Part shown: piece by piece, positions 19,616-27,433 of the stretch
Layout of the letters: every line of letters starts with the position of its first letter
How positions within the stretch are numbered: the stretch's first letter is position 1
NCBI RefSeq assembly: GCF_001562255.1
Contig: NZ_CP014301.1
Location: 5,177,501-5,241,500, forward strand
Direction: 5' to 3'
Length of the DNA: 64,000 bases
Source: Bosea sp. PAMC 26642
GTDB lineage: Bacteria; Pseudomonadota; Alphaproteobacteria; Rhizobiales; Beijerinckiaceae
Translations under genes and position numbers: made by a program
Notes under the pieces: model-generated
Seen by the model: only the letters and a program-made list of their open reading frames with translations
Told to the model about the DNA's origin: nothing
Database searches by the model: none

Positions 19616-20770
19616 CTACCGCCGCGGCGCCGCCCGTCCGGCGCTGTAGGCGAACGGGTCGCGCTGCGGCGTGATCGCGGGCTGGGCCTGCTCCATCCCC
19701 TCCTGGTCGAGTACGCCGGTGCCCTCGTCGTCGCCGACGATGGTCTCCTCGGTCGGCGGCACGGCGCCAGGCAGCCGTAGCGGCCCGCGCGCTTCGCTTG
19801 GCAAGGGCTCCGGCCGGTTGTAGCGCGGCGCGTTCAGCGGCTGGCTCGACAGTTCCTCGATAAAGCGCCGCTGCGATTCCAGTCCCTGACCCGGACCTGG
19901 GGACGGGCTTCGGCCATTGTGATAATTCGCCACCGGATAGCCGCCCTGCACGGCGCCCGGAGGCCGCAGGGCGTCGCTCGGCTGCCGCAGCATCCCGCCC
20001 CCCGCCACCATCGGCGCAGCGGCGCGCGGCTGCGGCAGGGGTTGAGCGGAGGAATAGGAGCGCGCCGGGTCAGGCGGCGGCAGGTTATAGTTCGGCGTGT
20101 ATTTGATCACCGGCTTGCAGACGTGGCGGTTCTTGGAGTGCCGCGCGAGGTCGATGTGGAAATGGTCGTAGTGGAACATGTCGGCGCCGGGGCCGAGCAC
20201 GGTCGAGAAATGTTCGCAGGCGCCCACGAAGATCTCGCGCAGGAAGTTCTGCTCTTCGGGCGAGCCGCGCCAGCCGTCCTTGACCGTGATGTTGCGCCCG
20301 TCATTGAGGCGGAAGGAGAAGACGTCGACGGCGTTGCCGAAGGCGTGCTCGGAGGTCCGGCTGGTGTTAGAGCCGTTGTTCATGGCGCGGCAGGAATAGG
20401 AGCCCGCCCGCATCTCGATCACCTGCGCGCCGAGCACGTTCTGCGCCGCCGGCTGGACCACCTCGGCGAGCCATCTGTCGGTGGTCGCAACGACCGGGCA
20501 GGACAGCGTTGCCGAACTCGTCAGCCCGATGCCGCCATTGGCGAAGGCCGAAACCTTGAGCGGCTTTTCCATGCCGCAGGTGCCCGGGCCGTCGATCGGC
20601 TTTTCGCGCAGGCTGACATAGGAGGAGAGCTGCACCTGGCGCGAGGCCATGCAGGCCGCCTCCGCCTGGTCGCGCCAGGCGGCGCGCTGCGGCTTCTGGA
20701 ACTTGCCGCAGCCGGCGAGCCCTGCGCCAAGCAGGCCAAGGGCAATGAGGGCGAGATGAACGCGTCGCAT
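19616..20770 (-). CDS. Extensin-like C-terminal domain lipoprotein
   Basis: A 384-residue probable outer-envelope lipoprotein: signal with lipobox LGAGLAGCG at the N-terminus, an extensin-like domain (PF06904) over about residues 35-235, then a Pro/Gly-rich low-complexity tail. Conserved blocks are TSEHAFGNAVDVF and FHYDHFHIDL, whose His/Asp pattern is reminiscent of LAS-type peptidases, suggesting a peptidoglycan hydrolase; that is inference. MRRVHLALI at 20770 is the start that gives a proper lipoprotein signal. Upstream to 21008 I see only promoter-sized sequence. Confidence 0.85.
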   Translation of the reverse strand: MRRVHLALIALGLLGAGLAGCGKFQKPQRAAWRDQAEAACMASRQVQLSSYVSLREKPIDGPGTCGMEKPLKVSAFANGGIGLTSSATLSCPVVATTDRWLAEVVQPAAQNVLGAQVIEMRAGSYSCRAMNNGSNTSRTSEHAFGNAVDVFSFRLNDGRNITVKDGWRGSPEEQNFLREIFVGACEHFSTVLGPGADMFHYDHFHIDLARHSKNRHVCKPVIKYTPNYNLPPPDPARSYSSAQPLPQPRAAAPMVAGGGMLRQPSDALRPPGAVQGGYPVANYHNGRSPSPGPGQGLESQRRFIEELSSQPLNAPRYNRPEPLPSEARGPLRLPGAVPPTEETIVGDDEGTGVLDQEGMEQAQPAITPQRDPFAYSAGRAAPRR

Positions 20771-21008
20771 ACGAGTCAAATGCGACCCGCTTGGTGAACG
20801 GTTTCTCAACCGACTGAGCCCGCCGCGACACAGGCGGATTAACTTTGGCGGAGCGGTTAACCGGGCCTTAAAGGGCCGCCGCAGCCTACCGGAACGTCAA
20901 TCCTTGAGTGAAGCCGGCGCCTGTTGCAGCCGGCCATGTCCGAAGCCGGCTGGCGCGCACGTCACGCCCCGTGGCAAGACAGGGTAGGCTCAGGAGACCG
21001 CAGACCCC

Positions 21009-21236
21009 ATGACTGGCAAGGCCCGCTTCATCTTCCCCGTCGTGATGGCCTTCATGATGGCCTTTGTGGTTTCCGCCGTGATCACCTTCGTCAATCTCGG
21101 CTTCGCACCGGACTTCCTGTCGCGCTGGATGCGCGCCTTCGCCATCGCCTGGCCGAGCGCGGCCTTCGTGGCGTTCTTCGCGCTGCCGGTGGCCCGCGCG
21201 ATCACCGCGGCCATCGTCGAGCGAATTGGAGAGTGA
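21009..21236 (+). CDS. DUF2798 small membrane protein
   Basis: A 75-residue protein with two membrane segments (FIFPVVMAFMMAFVVSAVIT; WPSAAFVAFFALPVARAIT) and the WPSAA... family core of DUF2798. Function unknown. It ends 2 bases before the amidase start and is surely cotranscribed with it. Confidence 0.82.
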   Translation: MTGKARFIFPVVMAFMMAFVVSAVITFVNLGFAPDFLSRWMRAFAIAWPSAAFVAFFALPVARAITAAIVERIGE

Positions 21237-21238
21237 GC

Positions 21239-22483
21239 ATGCTGCGCCTGCGCGAGATCATCGGACGGATCGCCTCCGGTAAAAGCAGTCCTCAGGCCGA
21301 ACTCGCCCGCTGTCAGGCAGCGATCGACGCGGCGGAACCCGATATCCAGGCCTTCGCCAGCCGTCCCTCCAGCCTCGTCGCCGGTTCGGGACCGCTCGCC
21401 GGCATCGCCTGCGGCGTCAAGGACATCATCGACACGGCCGACCTGCCGACCGGCATGGGTTCGCCGATCTATGAGGGCTGGCGTCCGCACGCTGATGCAC
21501 CGATCGTGATGGCGCTGAAGGCGGCGGGTGCGACCGTCGCCGGCAAGACCCACACCACCGCCTTCGCCTTCCTCGATCCCGCCCCGACGCATAATCCCCA
21601 TGATCGGCAGGCGAGCCCGGGCGGGTCCTCGGCCGGATCAGCCGCCGCCGTCGCGGCCGGCATGGTCCCGCTCGCCATCGGCACGCAGACCGGCGGCTCG
21701 GTGGTGCGCCCGGCAGCCTATTGCGGCATCGCCGGCATCAAGCCCTCCTACGGCCTGCTGCCGACCGTCGGCGTGAAGACCTTCTCCTGGTCTCTCGACA
21801 CCGTCGGCCTGATGGCCGCAAGCGCCGACGATCTCGGCCTGTCGCTGGCCGCCATCGCCGGCCGGCCCGACCTCGATTCCGCACCGGCCGACCTGAAGGG
21901 CCTGCGCCTCGGCATCCAGCGCCAGGATTTTGCCGGCGAGCCCGAGCCCGGCACCGAGGCGGCGTTGGCGCGGCTCTGCGAACTCGCGACCGCTGCGGGT
22001 GCGCGGATCGTCGAACTCGCCAGCCCATCGGCGCTAGCCGAAGCCTATTGGGCTCACGGCCCGCTTCAGGACTACGAGGCCACCCAGGCGCTGGCCTGGG
22101 AATACGCAAATCACCGCGATGCCATCGCGCCCAAGCTGCGGGCCTATCTCGACACGGCCCGCACGGTCACGCCGGCGCAGTATGACGAGGCCCGGCGGCT
22201 CTCGCGCCGGGGCCGCGACGCCGCGCGCGGTCTTTTCGCGGAGGTGGATGTCGTGCTCGCCTATGCCGCGCCCGGCGAGGCGCCCGCGACCCGCGATTCC
22301 ACCGGCGATGCGCGCTTCAACCGGCTTTGGACGCTGCTCGGCTCGCCCTGCCTGACGATCCCGGTCATGCGCGGGCCGCGCGGGCTGCCAGTAGGGGTGC
22401 AGATTATCGCCGGCTTCGGCGCCGACGCGCATGTCATAGCTGTGGCGAAGGCCTTGGAAAAGCTTGTGACAGCAACCGGCTAG
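21239..22483 (+). CDS. Amidase (amidase signature family)
   Basis: A 414-residue serine amidase with the Ser-cisSer-Lys triad readable: Lys in GVKDIID, cis-Ser in GGSSAGSAAAV and the nucleophile in TQTGGSVVRPA. GatA-type partners are absent, so it is a catabolic or detoxifying amidase rather than a Glu-tRNA amidotransferase; substrate unknown. GGAGAG lies 7 bases before ATG 21239. It is coupled to the DUF2798 gene. The length is at the short end for the family, with no obvious deletion. Confidence 0.88.
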   Translation: MLRLREIIGRIASGKSSPQAELARCQAAIDAAEPDIQAFASRPSSLVAGSGPLAGIACGVKDIIDTADLPTGMGSPIYEGWRPHADAPIVMALKAAGATVAGKTHTTAFAFLDPAPTHNPHDRQASPGGSSAGSAAAVAAGMVPLAIGTQTGGSVVRPAAYCGIAGIKPSYGLLPTVGVKTFSWSLDTVGLMAASADDLGLSLAAIAGRPDLDSAPADLKGLRLGIQRQDFAGEPEPGTEAALARLCELATAAGARIVELASPSALAEAYWAHGPLQDYEATQALAWEYANHRDAIAPKLRAYLDTARTVTPAQYDEARRLSRRGRDAARGLFAEVDVVLAYAAPGEAPATRDSTGDARFNRLWTLLGSPCLTIPVMRGPRGLPVGVQIIAGFGADAHVIAVAKALEKLVTATG

Positions 22484-22630
22484 TTCAATCTGTCCCCAAG
22501 TGAAATCAAACGCTTAACACAATTTTAAGCATACTCTTGGCTCGCCATCGGTCCGTCACGCTCGCGCCCTCTTGCGGCCACCGCCAATTCTGCTAGCGTC
22601 ATGTCAGGTCAACGACAAAAGGAGGATGCG

Positions 22631-22714
22631 ATGAGCCTCACGCTAAGTCTCGACCGATTGGCGATGGGCGCGGCTTTCGTGTTCGTGATCGCGATCGTTT
22701 TCGGAGCGTTCTGA
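22631..22714 (+). CDS. 27-residue membrane peptide
   Basis: A complete tiny gene: AAAGGAGGATGCG gives a textbook Shine-Dalgarno (AAGGAGG) at the right spacing, followed by ATG and 27 codons for a peptide with a short polar start (SLTLSLDRL) and one hydrophobic helix (AAFVFVIAIVFGAF). A strong terminator begins 47 bases after the stop. An AT-rich stretch with an inverted repeat (GCTTAA, 22512 and 22525) lies about 100 bases upstream and could hold the promoter. No homologue recognised. The ribosome-binding site and private terminator make a chance frame unlikely. Confidence 0.68.
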   Translation: MSLTLSLDRLAMGAAFVFVIAIVFGAF

Positions 22715-22760
22715 CTGAGGTCAGTCTCGAGTCTGAAGGACCACAAGAGCCATTGGAAGA

Positions 22761-22797
22761 CGCCGCCGGATGTGGGTCCGGCGGCGTTTTTCGTTTT
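22761..22797 (+). terminator. Rho-independent terminator after the 27-residue peptide gene
   Basis: A perfect 10-bp GC stem (22761-22770 with 22777-22786) and a 6-base loop, followed by TTTTTCGTTTT. It ends the plus-strand transcript before the convergent gene at 22825. Confidence 0.85.
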
Positions 22798-22824
22798 GAT
22801 CCGTGGACATTCGAAGCAGGCCGG

Positions 22825-23124
22825 TCAGCTTTCCGGGCAGGGATTCTCGGTGACCTCCCACGACATCATGTTGATCACCCGCCCGCAGGCGGCCAGTCGC
22901 CGGCCCTGGCTGGTCCGGATGCAGGCCGTGGCGCCTTCCGCGATCTTGCGGCCGTCGCTCCAGCAGAAGCACAACGGTTCCGGGGCCTGCGCCAGGCGAG
23001 GCCGATCGAGCGCGATCGCCGGCTCGCCGGCCTGAGAAGCGGCCGTCATTGCCAACAGCATGGCGATGGATGCCAGCCAGGGCGGCTGTGCCCTTGGATA
23101 ATGTCTGCGGGGTATCATGCACAT
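22825..23124 (-). CDS. Small secreted Cys-containing protein, conserved hypothetical
   Basis: A 99-residue precursor with a basic N-terminus, a hydrophobic signal (WLASIAMLLAMTAASQAG) and a mature part holding the PLCFCWSDGRKIAEGA block and further cysteines, likely disulfide-bonded in the periplasm. I recall similar CFCW-type small proteins in Rhizobiales annotated as hypothetical. ATG 23124 follows GAGGGA; MIPRRHY at 23118 is an alternative. Function unknown. Confidence 0.65.
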   Translation of the reverse strand: MCMIPRRHYPRAQPPWLASIAMLLAMTAASQAGEPAIALDRPRLAQAPEPLCFCWSDGRKIAEGATACIRTSQGRRLAACGRVINMMSWEVTENPCPES

Positions 23125-23231
23125 GGCCAGATCCCTCGGTCGCCGGGAACGCCTACACCGTGCGAAGACTAGCATGTTGGGCAACCGCGCCCAAGTCGCG
23201 AGCGAGTCCTTCCATTTTCGTCGACACGATG

Positions 23232-23247
23232 TACGACTTTAGTCGTA
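23232..23247. promoter_or_regulatory. Operator-like palindrome TACGAC-tttA-GTCGTA
   Basis: A perfect 6+4+6 inverted repeat in the region between the divergent genes at 22825 and 23335, about 90 bases upstream of the Tim44-domain start. Its position suits a repressor or activator site, but no regulator can be named. Confidence 0.4.
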
Positions 23248-23334
23248 GTCGCTTTCGGGAATCGCTCTTGTATCGCTCGGGCCGGCCAACCATATTGGCG
23301 CCAAGAAGGCTCGAGGGGAGCCTCAGGAGGAAGC

Positions 23335-24315
23335 ATGTCTCTCATCTCGCTTGCCCGTCGCGGCCGGGTTGTTGCCGTTCTCGCAGGCGCCTTGTTGCTC
23401 GTTCCGGTTCTCGCCGAGGCGCGGCCCGGTGGCGGCAAGAGCGTCGGCAGCCGTGGCTCGCGCACCGAATCCGCGCCTGCCCGCACCGATACCGCGCCCA
23501 ACGGCGCCCAGCCCTTCCAGCGTAGCGCGACCCCGTCGCCGGCGGCTCCCGCCGCGGCAGGCGCCGCTAGCGCAGCCGCCTCGCAGGCGGCCCGCCCGTC
23601 GATGGCGCGCAACCTGATGATGGGCCTTGGCGCCGGCCTGCTCGGCGCGGGCCTGTTCGGCCTGCTCTCGGGCTCGGGCTTCTTTGCCGGTCTTGCCTCC
23701 CTCGCGGGGGTCTTCGGCTTCCTGCTGCAGATCGCCCTGATTGGCGGCGCCATCTGGCTCGCTCTGCGCTTCTTCCGTCGCCGTTCCGAGCCGCAGCTCG
23801 CCATGGCCGGCGGACCTTCGGCTCGCGAGGCCTACCAGCCGCCGCAGCAGCCGATGAACCCGATGGGCGGTGGCACCGCTCAGGCACGGCCCGCTGTCCA
23901 GACCGTGCCGATCCAGATCTCGGGTGAGGACTTCAGCGCTTTCGAGCGCCTGCTCGGCGAGATCAACACCGCCTATTCCAACGAGGACGAGGCCGGTCTG
24001 CGCCAGCGCACCACGACGGAGATGTTCGGCTACTTCGACGAGGATCTCTCGGGCAACGCCAAGCGCGGCCTCGTCGACCGCGTCACCGACGTTAAGCTGC
24101 TGCAGGGCGACCTCGCCGAGGCCTGGCGCGAGGGCAATGCCGAATACGCAACCGTCGCGATGCGCTTCAGCCTGATCAACGCGCTCTATGAGCGCAGCTC
24201 CGGCAAGGTCGTCGAAGGCAATGCGACCGCGAGCCAGGAGGTCACGGAGCACTGGACCTTCCTGCGCGAGCGCGGCGGCGCCTGGAAGCTCTCAGGCATC
24301 CAGACGGCGGCCTGA
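23335..24315 (+). CDS. Tim44-domain membrane protein
   Basis: A 326-residue protein with an N-terminal signal or anchor (VVAVLAGALLLVPVLAEA), a Gly/Ala-rich segment with membrane helices around residues 95-145, and a C-terminal Tim44/MbaLR-like domain (about 195-326: FERLLGEINTAYSNEDEAGLRQ ... VTEHWTFLR). Bacterial homologues are the presumed ancestors of mitochondrial Tim44 and are typical of alphaproteobacteria; the bacterial role is unclear. GGAGGAAGC precedes the ATG. A terminator follows. Confidence 0.85.
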   Translation: MSLISLARRGRVVAVLAGALLLVPVLAEARPGGGKSVGSRGSRTESAPARTDTAPNGAQPFQRSATPSPAAPAAAGAASAAASQAARPSMARNLMMGLGAGLLGAGLFGLLSGSGFFAGLASLAGVFGFLLQIALIGGAIWLALRFFRRRSEPQLAMAGGPSAREAYQPPQQPMNPMGGGTAQARPAVQTVPIQISGEDFSAFERLLGEINTAYSNEDEAGLRQRTTTEMFGYFDEDLSGNAKRGLVDRVTDVKLLQGDLAEAWREGNAEYATVAMRFSLINALYERSSGKVVEGNATASQEVTEHWTFLRERGGAWKLSGIQTAA

Positions 24316-24337
24316 TCGGCGCCACATGAATATCAGG

Positions 24338-24365
24338 ACGGCCGGGGCAACCCGGCCGTTTTTCG
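24338..24365 (+). terminator. Rho-independent terminator of the Tim44-domain gene
   Basis: Perfect 9-bp stem (24338-24346 with 24351-24359), GCAA loop, then TTTTCG. Located 23 bases after the stop. Confidence 0.8.
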
Positions 24366-24437
24366 TTGCGCGGGTTTTGGGTGTCGCGGCGCGGCGATCC
24401 GTCCTATAGGGCGATCAAGTCAATCTGGAACCACGCC

Positions 24438-24545
24438 GTCATCCCGGACAAGCGGCGTCAGCCGCGCCGATCCGGGATCCATCACAGGGCGACACGGTGC
24501 TCTAGGATGGATCCCGGATCTCCGCTTCGCTGCGTCCGGGATGAC
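24438..24545. repeat. Intergenic hairpin repeat, GTCATTCCGG family
   Basis: GTCATCCCGGACAAGCGGCG at the left and GCTGCGTCCGGGATGAC at the right, with CCGGGATCCAT and ATGGATCCCGG inner arms. Inverted in orientation relative to 4383 and 19386, same as 36616. It ends 44 bases before dapB. Confidence 0.88.
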
Positions 24546-24589
24546 GCAGCGGTTCTATCGCGATCTCTCATAAGACGGAGTTTTCCCTC

Positions 24590-25405
24590 ATGACCGACAT
24601 GCGTCTCGTCGTCGTCGGCGCCGCCGGGCGCATGGGCCGGATGCTGATCAAGGCGATCCATGAGACGGAAGGCTGCGTGCTGTCGGGCGCGATCGAGCGG
24701 CCGGGCTCGCCCGCGCTCGGTCAGGATGCGGCGGTCCTCGCCGGCCTGCCCGCAGGCGGCGTGCTGGTGACCGACGAGGCACTGCCGGCCTTCGTCGATG
24801 CCGAGGGCGTTCTCGATTTCACCTCGCCCGACGCCACGGTCGAATTCGCGACGCTCGCCGCCCAGGCCCGCATCGTCCATGTCGTCGGCACGACCGGCCT
24901 TGAGCCGCATCATCTGGCCAAGCTCGAGGCCGCCGCCCGTCACGCCGCCATCGTCCGCTCCGGCAATATGAGCCTCGGCGTCAATCTGCTGGCCGGCCTG
25001 GTGCGCAAGGTCGCGGCCACGCTCGGCACCGACTGGGACATCGAGATCGTGGAGATGCATCACCGCATGAAGGTCGATGCGCCCTCAGGCACCGCTGTCA
25101 TGCTCGGCGAGGCGGCGGCCGAAGGGCGATCGGTCGATCTCGCGGACACCCGCGTCGCCGTCCGCGACGGCCAGACCGGCGCGCGCGTGCCCGGCACGAT
25201 CGGCTTCGCGGCGCTGCGCGGCGGAACGGTCGTCGGCGACCACAAGGTAATCTTCGCCGGCGCCGGCGAGCGGCTGGAACTCAGCCATGTCGCCGAGGAT
25301 CGCGGCCTGTTCGCGCAAGGCGCAGTCAAGGCCGCGCTTTGGGGCAGGGGCCGCAAGCCGGGTCTTTATTCGATGGCCGACGTCCTCGGCCTCGACACGC
25401 TCTGA
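24590..25405 (+). CDS. dapB: 4-hydroxy-tetrahydrodipicolinate reductase
   Basis: NAD(P)H-dependent reductase of the diaminopimelate/lysine pathway. The 271 residues show the nucleotide-binding GAAGRMGRM (residues 10-18) and the catalytic block [15 protein letters not shown] with His157/His158 and Lys161. Length is standard. alkB starts 5 bases after its stop. dapE of the same pathway is at 39073. Confidence 0.96.
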   Translation: MTDMRLVVVGAAGRMGRMLIKAIHETEGCVLSGAIERPGSPALGQDAAVLAGLPAGGVLVTDEALPAFVDAEGVLDFTSPDATVEFATLAAQARIVHVVGTTGLEPHHLAKLEAAARHAAIVRSGNMSLGVNLLAGLVRKVAATLGTDWDIEIVEMHHRMKVDAPSGTAVMLGEAAAEGRSVDLADTRVAVRDGQTGARVPGTIGFAALRGGTVVGDHKVIFAGAGERLELSHVAEDRGLFAQGAVKAALWGRGRKPGLYSMADVLGLDTL

Positions 25406-25410
25406 GCACG

Positions 25411-26034
25411 ATGGCGACGCGCCTTCAGGTTACTCCTGGCGTCGTTCACTGGCCGGGCTATCTTGGCTCCGATGCGCAGGCCGCGCTGGTGGCGGACCTG
25501 CGCGAGGCGGCGCGGCAGGCACCGTTCTTCCAGCCGCGTATGCCGAAGACCGGAAAACCCTTTTCGGTGCGCATGACCAATTGCGGAAGCCTCGGCTGGG
25601 TCTCGGACCAGAGCGGCTATCGCTACCAGCCCTTGCACCCCGACACGGGCGCACCCTGGCCGCCGTTGCCGCCGGTCCTGCTGCAGGCGTGGCGCGAACT
25701 TGCGGGCTATCCGCATCCGCCGGAAGCCTGCCTGGTCAATTTCTACGAGCCGGGCGCGAAGATGGGCCTGCATCAGGACCGGGACGAAGAGGATTTCGAC
25801 GCGCCCGTGCTGTCGCTCTCGCTCGGGGACACCGCGCTCTTCCGCATCGGCGGCACCGCGCGCGGCGGCAAGACGGTCTCGCTCAGGCTGGCATCCGGCG
25901 ATGCCCTGCTGTTTGGCGGCGAGGCGCGGCTGGCCTTTCACGGCATAGACCCCATCCTCGCCGGCTCCTCGGCCCTGCTGCCGCAGGGCGGACGGATCAA
26001 TCTGACGTTGAGGCGGGTGACGAAGCCGGAATGA
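25411..26034 (+). CDS. alkB: Alpha-ketoglutarate-dependent dioxygenase AlkB
   Basis: Fe(II)/2-oxoglutarate enzyme that removes alkyl groups from 1-meA and 3-meC in DNA or RNA. In 207 residues the iron ligands His121, Asp123 and His177 and the 2-oxoglutarate arginines Arg195 and Arg201 (GGRINLTLR) are all present. It starts 5 bases after dapB and shares its transcript. There is no ada gene beside it, so methylation-inducible control is not evident. Confidence 0.92.
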   Translation: MATRLQVTPGVVHWPGYLGSDAQAALVADLREAARQAPFFQPRMPKTGKPFSVRMTNCGSLGWVSDQSGYRYQPLHPDTGAPWPPLPPVLLQAWRELAGYPHPPEACLVNFYEPGAKMGLHQDRDEEDFDAPVLSLSLGDTALFRIGGTARGGKTVSLRLASGDALLFGGEARLAFHGIDPILAGSSALLPQGGRINLTLRRVTKPE

Positions 26035-26039
26035 TCCCC

Positions 26040-26115
26040 GTCATAGCGAGCGCAGCGAAGCAATCCAGAGGGCTCGCGCAATCCTCCTGGATTGCTGCGC
26101 TGCGCTCGCAATGAC
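26040..26115. repeat. Intergenic hairpin, GTCATAGCGAGCGCAGCGAAGC family
   Basis: Imperfect inverted arms GTCATAGCGAGCGCAGCGAAGCAATCC and GGATTGCTGCGCTGCGCTCGCAATGAC, written here only as the pattern 26040-26066 against 26089-26115, lie between convergent alkB and the TRIC-like gene. A different sequence family from the GTCATTCCGG elements, with the same terminal GTCAT/ATGAC. Confidence 0.85.
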
Positions 26116-26120
26116 GAGGA

Positions 26121-26735
26121 TCATTCTTTGCCCGGCAGCGCCGGAAACGACCAGCCGAACAGGATCGAGCCCGCGCGCAGGCCAAAACCAATCGCGATGC
26201 CGGCAGCCATCACCAGAAGGGGCTCGATCACGAGCAGGGACAGCCCCGCCGTCATCGCCGCGCCCGCCGCCGCGGCGGTGACGTAGAAATCCCGGCTCCA
26301 CAGCACCATCGGCCGGTCGCCGGCCAGGATGTCGCGCAGGATGCCGCCGAAGGTACCGGTCATCGCGCCGAGCGCGACCGACGACAGCGGCGAGATGCCG
26401 GCATCGAGCGCCCGCAGCGTACCGGCGACGGCAAACAGCGCCATGCCCGCCGCATCGGCCCAGATCAGCAGGCGCTTGCCGGCCCAGCCGTCGAGCATAC
26501 CGGGCCTGACATAGGCCGTTCCCCAGGCGCAAAGCGCGACCGCCGTGCAGACCAGCACGTCGAACGGGTCGCGCACCCAGAACACGACACGGCCCAGCAG
26601 GAGATCACGCAGCGTGCCGCCGCCGACGCCGGTGACGGTCGCAAGCAGGATGAAGCCGAACGGGTCCATGCCCTTGCGGGCGGCCACCAGCGCGCCGGTC
26701 AATGCGAAGACGGCGACGCCGGCGGCCTCGAGCAC
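26121..26735 (-). CDS. TRIC-type cation channel family membrane protein (UPF0126)
   Basis: A 204-residue protein with about seven membrane segments and two tandem Gly-rich repeats (FGFILLATVTGVGGGTLRDLLLG and a matching GAMTGTFGGILRDILAGD), the hallmark of bacterial TRIC channels (YadS/YicG family), which pass K+ as trimers. Physiological role unknown. It lies 3 bases downstream of the grpE stop, so it is probably cotranscribed with grpE. Confidence 0.88.
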   Translation of the reverse strand: MLEAAGVAVFALTGALVAARKGMDPFGFILLATVTGVGGGTLRDLLLGRVVFWVRDPFDVLVCTAVALCAWGTAYVRPGMLDGWAGKRLLIWADAAGMALFAVAGTLRALDAGISPLSSVALGAMTGTFGGILRDILAGDRPMVLWSRDFYVTAAAAGAAMTAGLSLLVIEPLLVMAAGIAIGFGLRAGSILFGWSFPALPGKE

Positions 26736-26738
26736 CGC

Positions 26739-27341
26739 TTACTCGCCCGATGATGCTGCGGGAGAGACCGGCTCGGGCGGCTTCGGGGCGCCGGCCGAGA
26801 CGCCGACCAGTGCGGGTCTCAGCACGCGCTCGCCGATCTTGTAGCCGGACTGAACGACCTTCGAGACCATGCCTTTGGGAGTCTCGGCGTCGGGCGCCTC
26901 GAACATCGCCTGGTGCAGGTTCGGGTCGAACTTCTCGCCCTGGGGGTCGATCCGGCGCACGCCATGACGCTCCAGCGTCTTGAGCAGGTCGCGCTCGGTC
27001 AGCTCGACGCCTTCGATAAGCGCCGTCAGCGCCGCTTCCTCGGCCGCACGGGCGCTCTCGGGCACGCTTTCCAGCGCACGGCGCAGATTGTCGGCCGAAG
27101 CGAGCATGTCGCGCGCGAAGCTCGTCACCGCATAGGCCTTGGCGTCGCCGATCTCGCGCTCGGTCCGGCGCCGCAGATTTTCCATGTCGGCCAGCGTCCG
27201 CAGCAGCTTGTCCTTCAGATCGTCGCGTTCGGCCTCGATCCGGGCGAAATTAGCCTGGATGATCTCTTCGGGCGACAGCGTCGCGGTCTCGTCGATGGCG
27301 GGCTCGGCGTTCGGGTTGTCCGTCGCAGGCTGCTGCGTCAT
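26739..27341 (-). CDS. grpE: Nucleotide exchange factor GrpE
   Basis: Cochaperone that releases ADP from DnaK. A 200-residue protein with an acidic disordered N-terminus, a long coiled coil (about residues 35-90, [15 protein letters not shown]) and the C-terminal beta domain ([10 protein letters not shown] ... [20 protein letters not shown]). ATG 27341 is chosen; AGGA upstream is nearer to a TTG at 27353, which would add four residues. The usual hrcA neighbour is not here. Confidence 0.93.
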   Translation of the reverse strand: MTQQPATDNPNAEPAIDETATLSPEEIIQANFARIEAERDDLKDKLLRTLADMENLRRRTEREIGDAKAYAVTSFARDMLASADNLRRALESVPESARAAEEAALTALIEGVELTERDLLKTLERHGVRRIDPQGEKFDPNLHQAMFEAPDAETPKGMVSKVVQSGYKIGERVLRPALVGVSAGAPKPPEPVSPAASSGE

Positions 27342-27433
27342 GGCGTGATCCAATTCCTATTGTAGCGGGCAGTCCGCCTGACAAAGTTTGCGGATTGCAT
27401 TCCGGGCCGATATCGGGGTTCGCGCCGGCGAAA

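Noticed and set aside
20924..22483. An N-terminally extended amidase covering the DUF2798 gene
   Set aside because: The extension is another frame of the DUF2798 gene; ATG 21239 has a ribosome-binding site and gives the normal amidase start.
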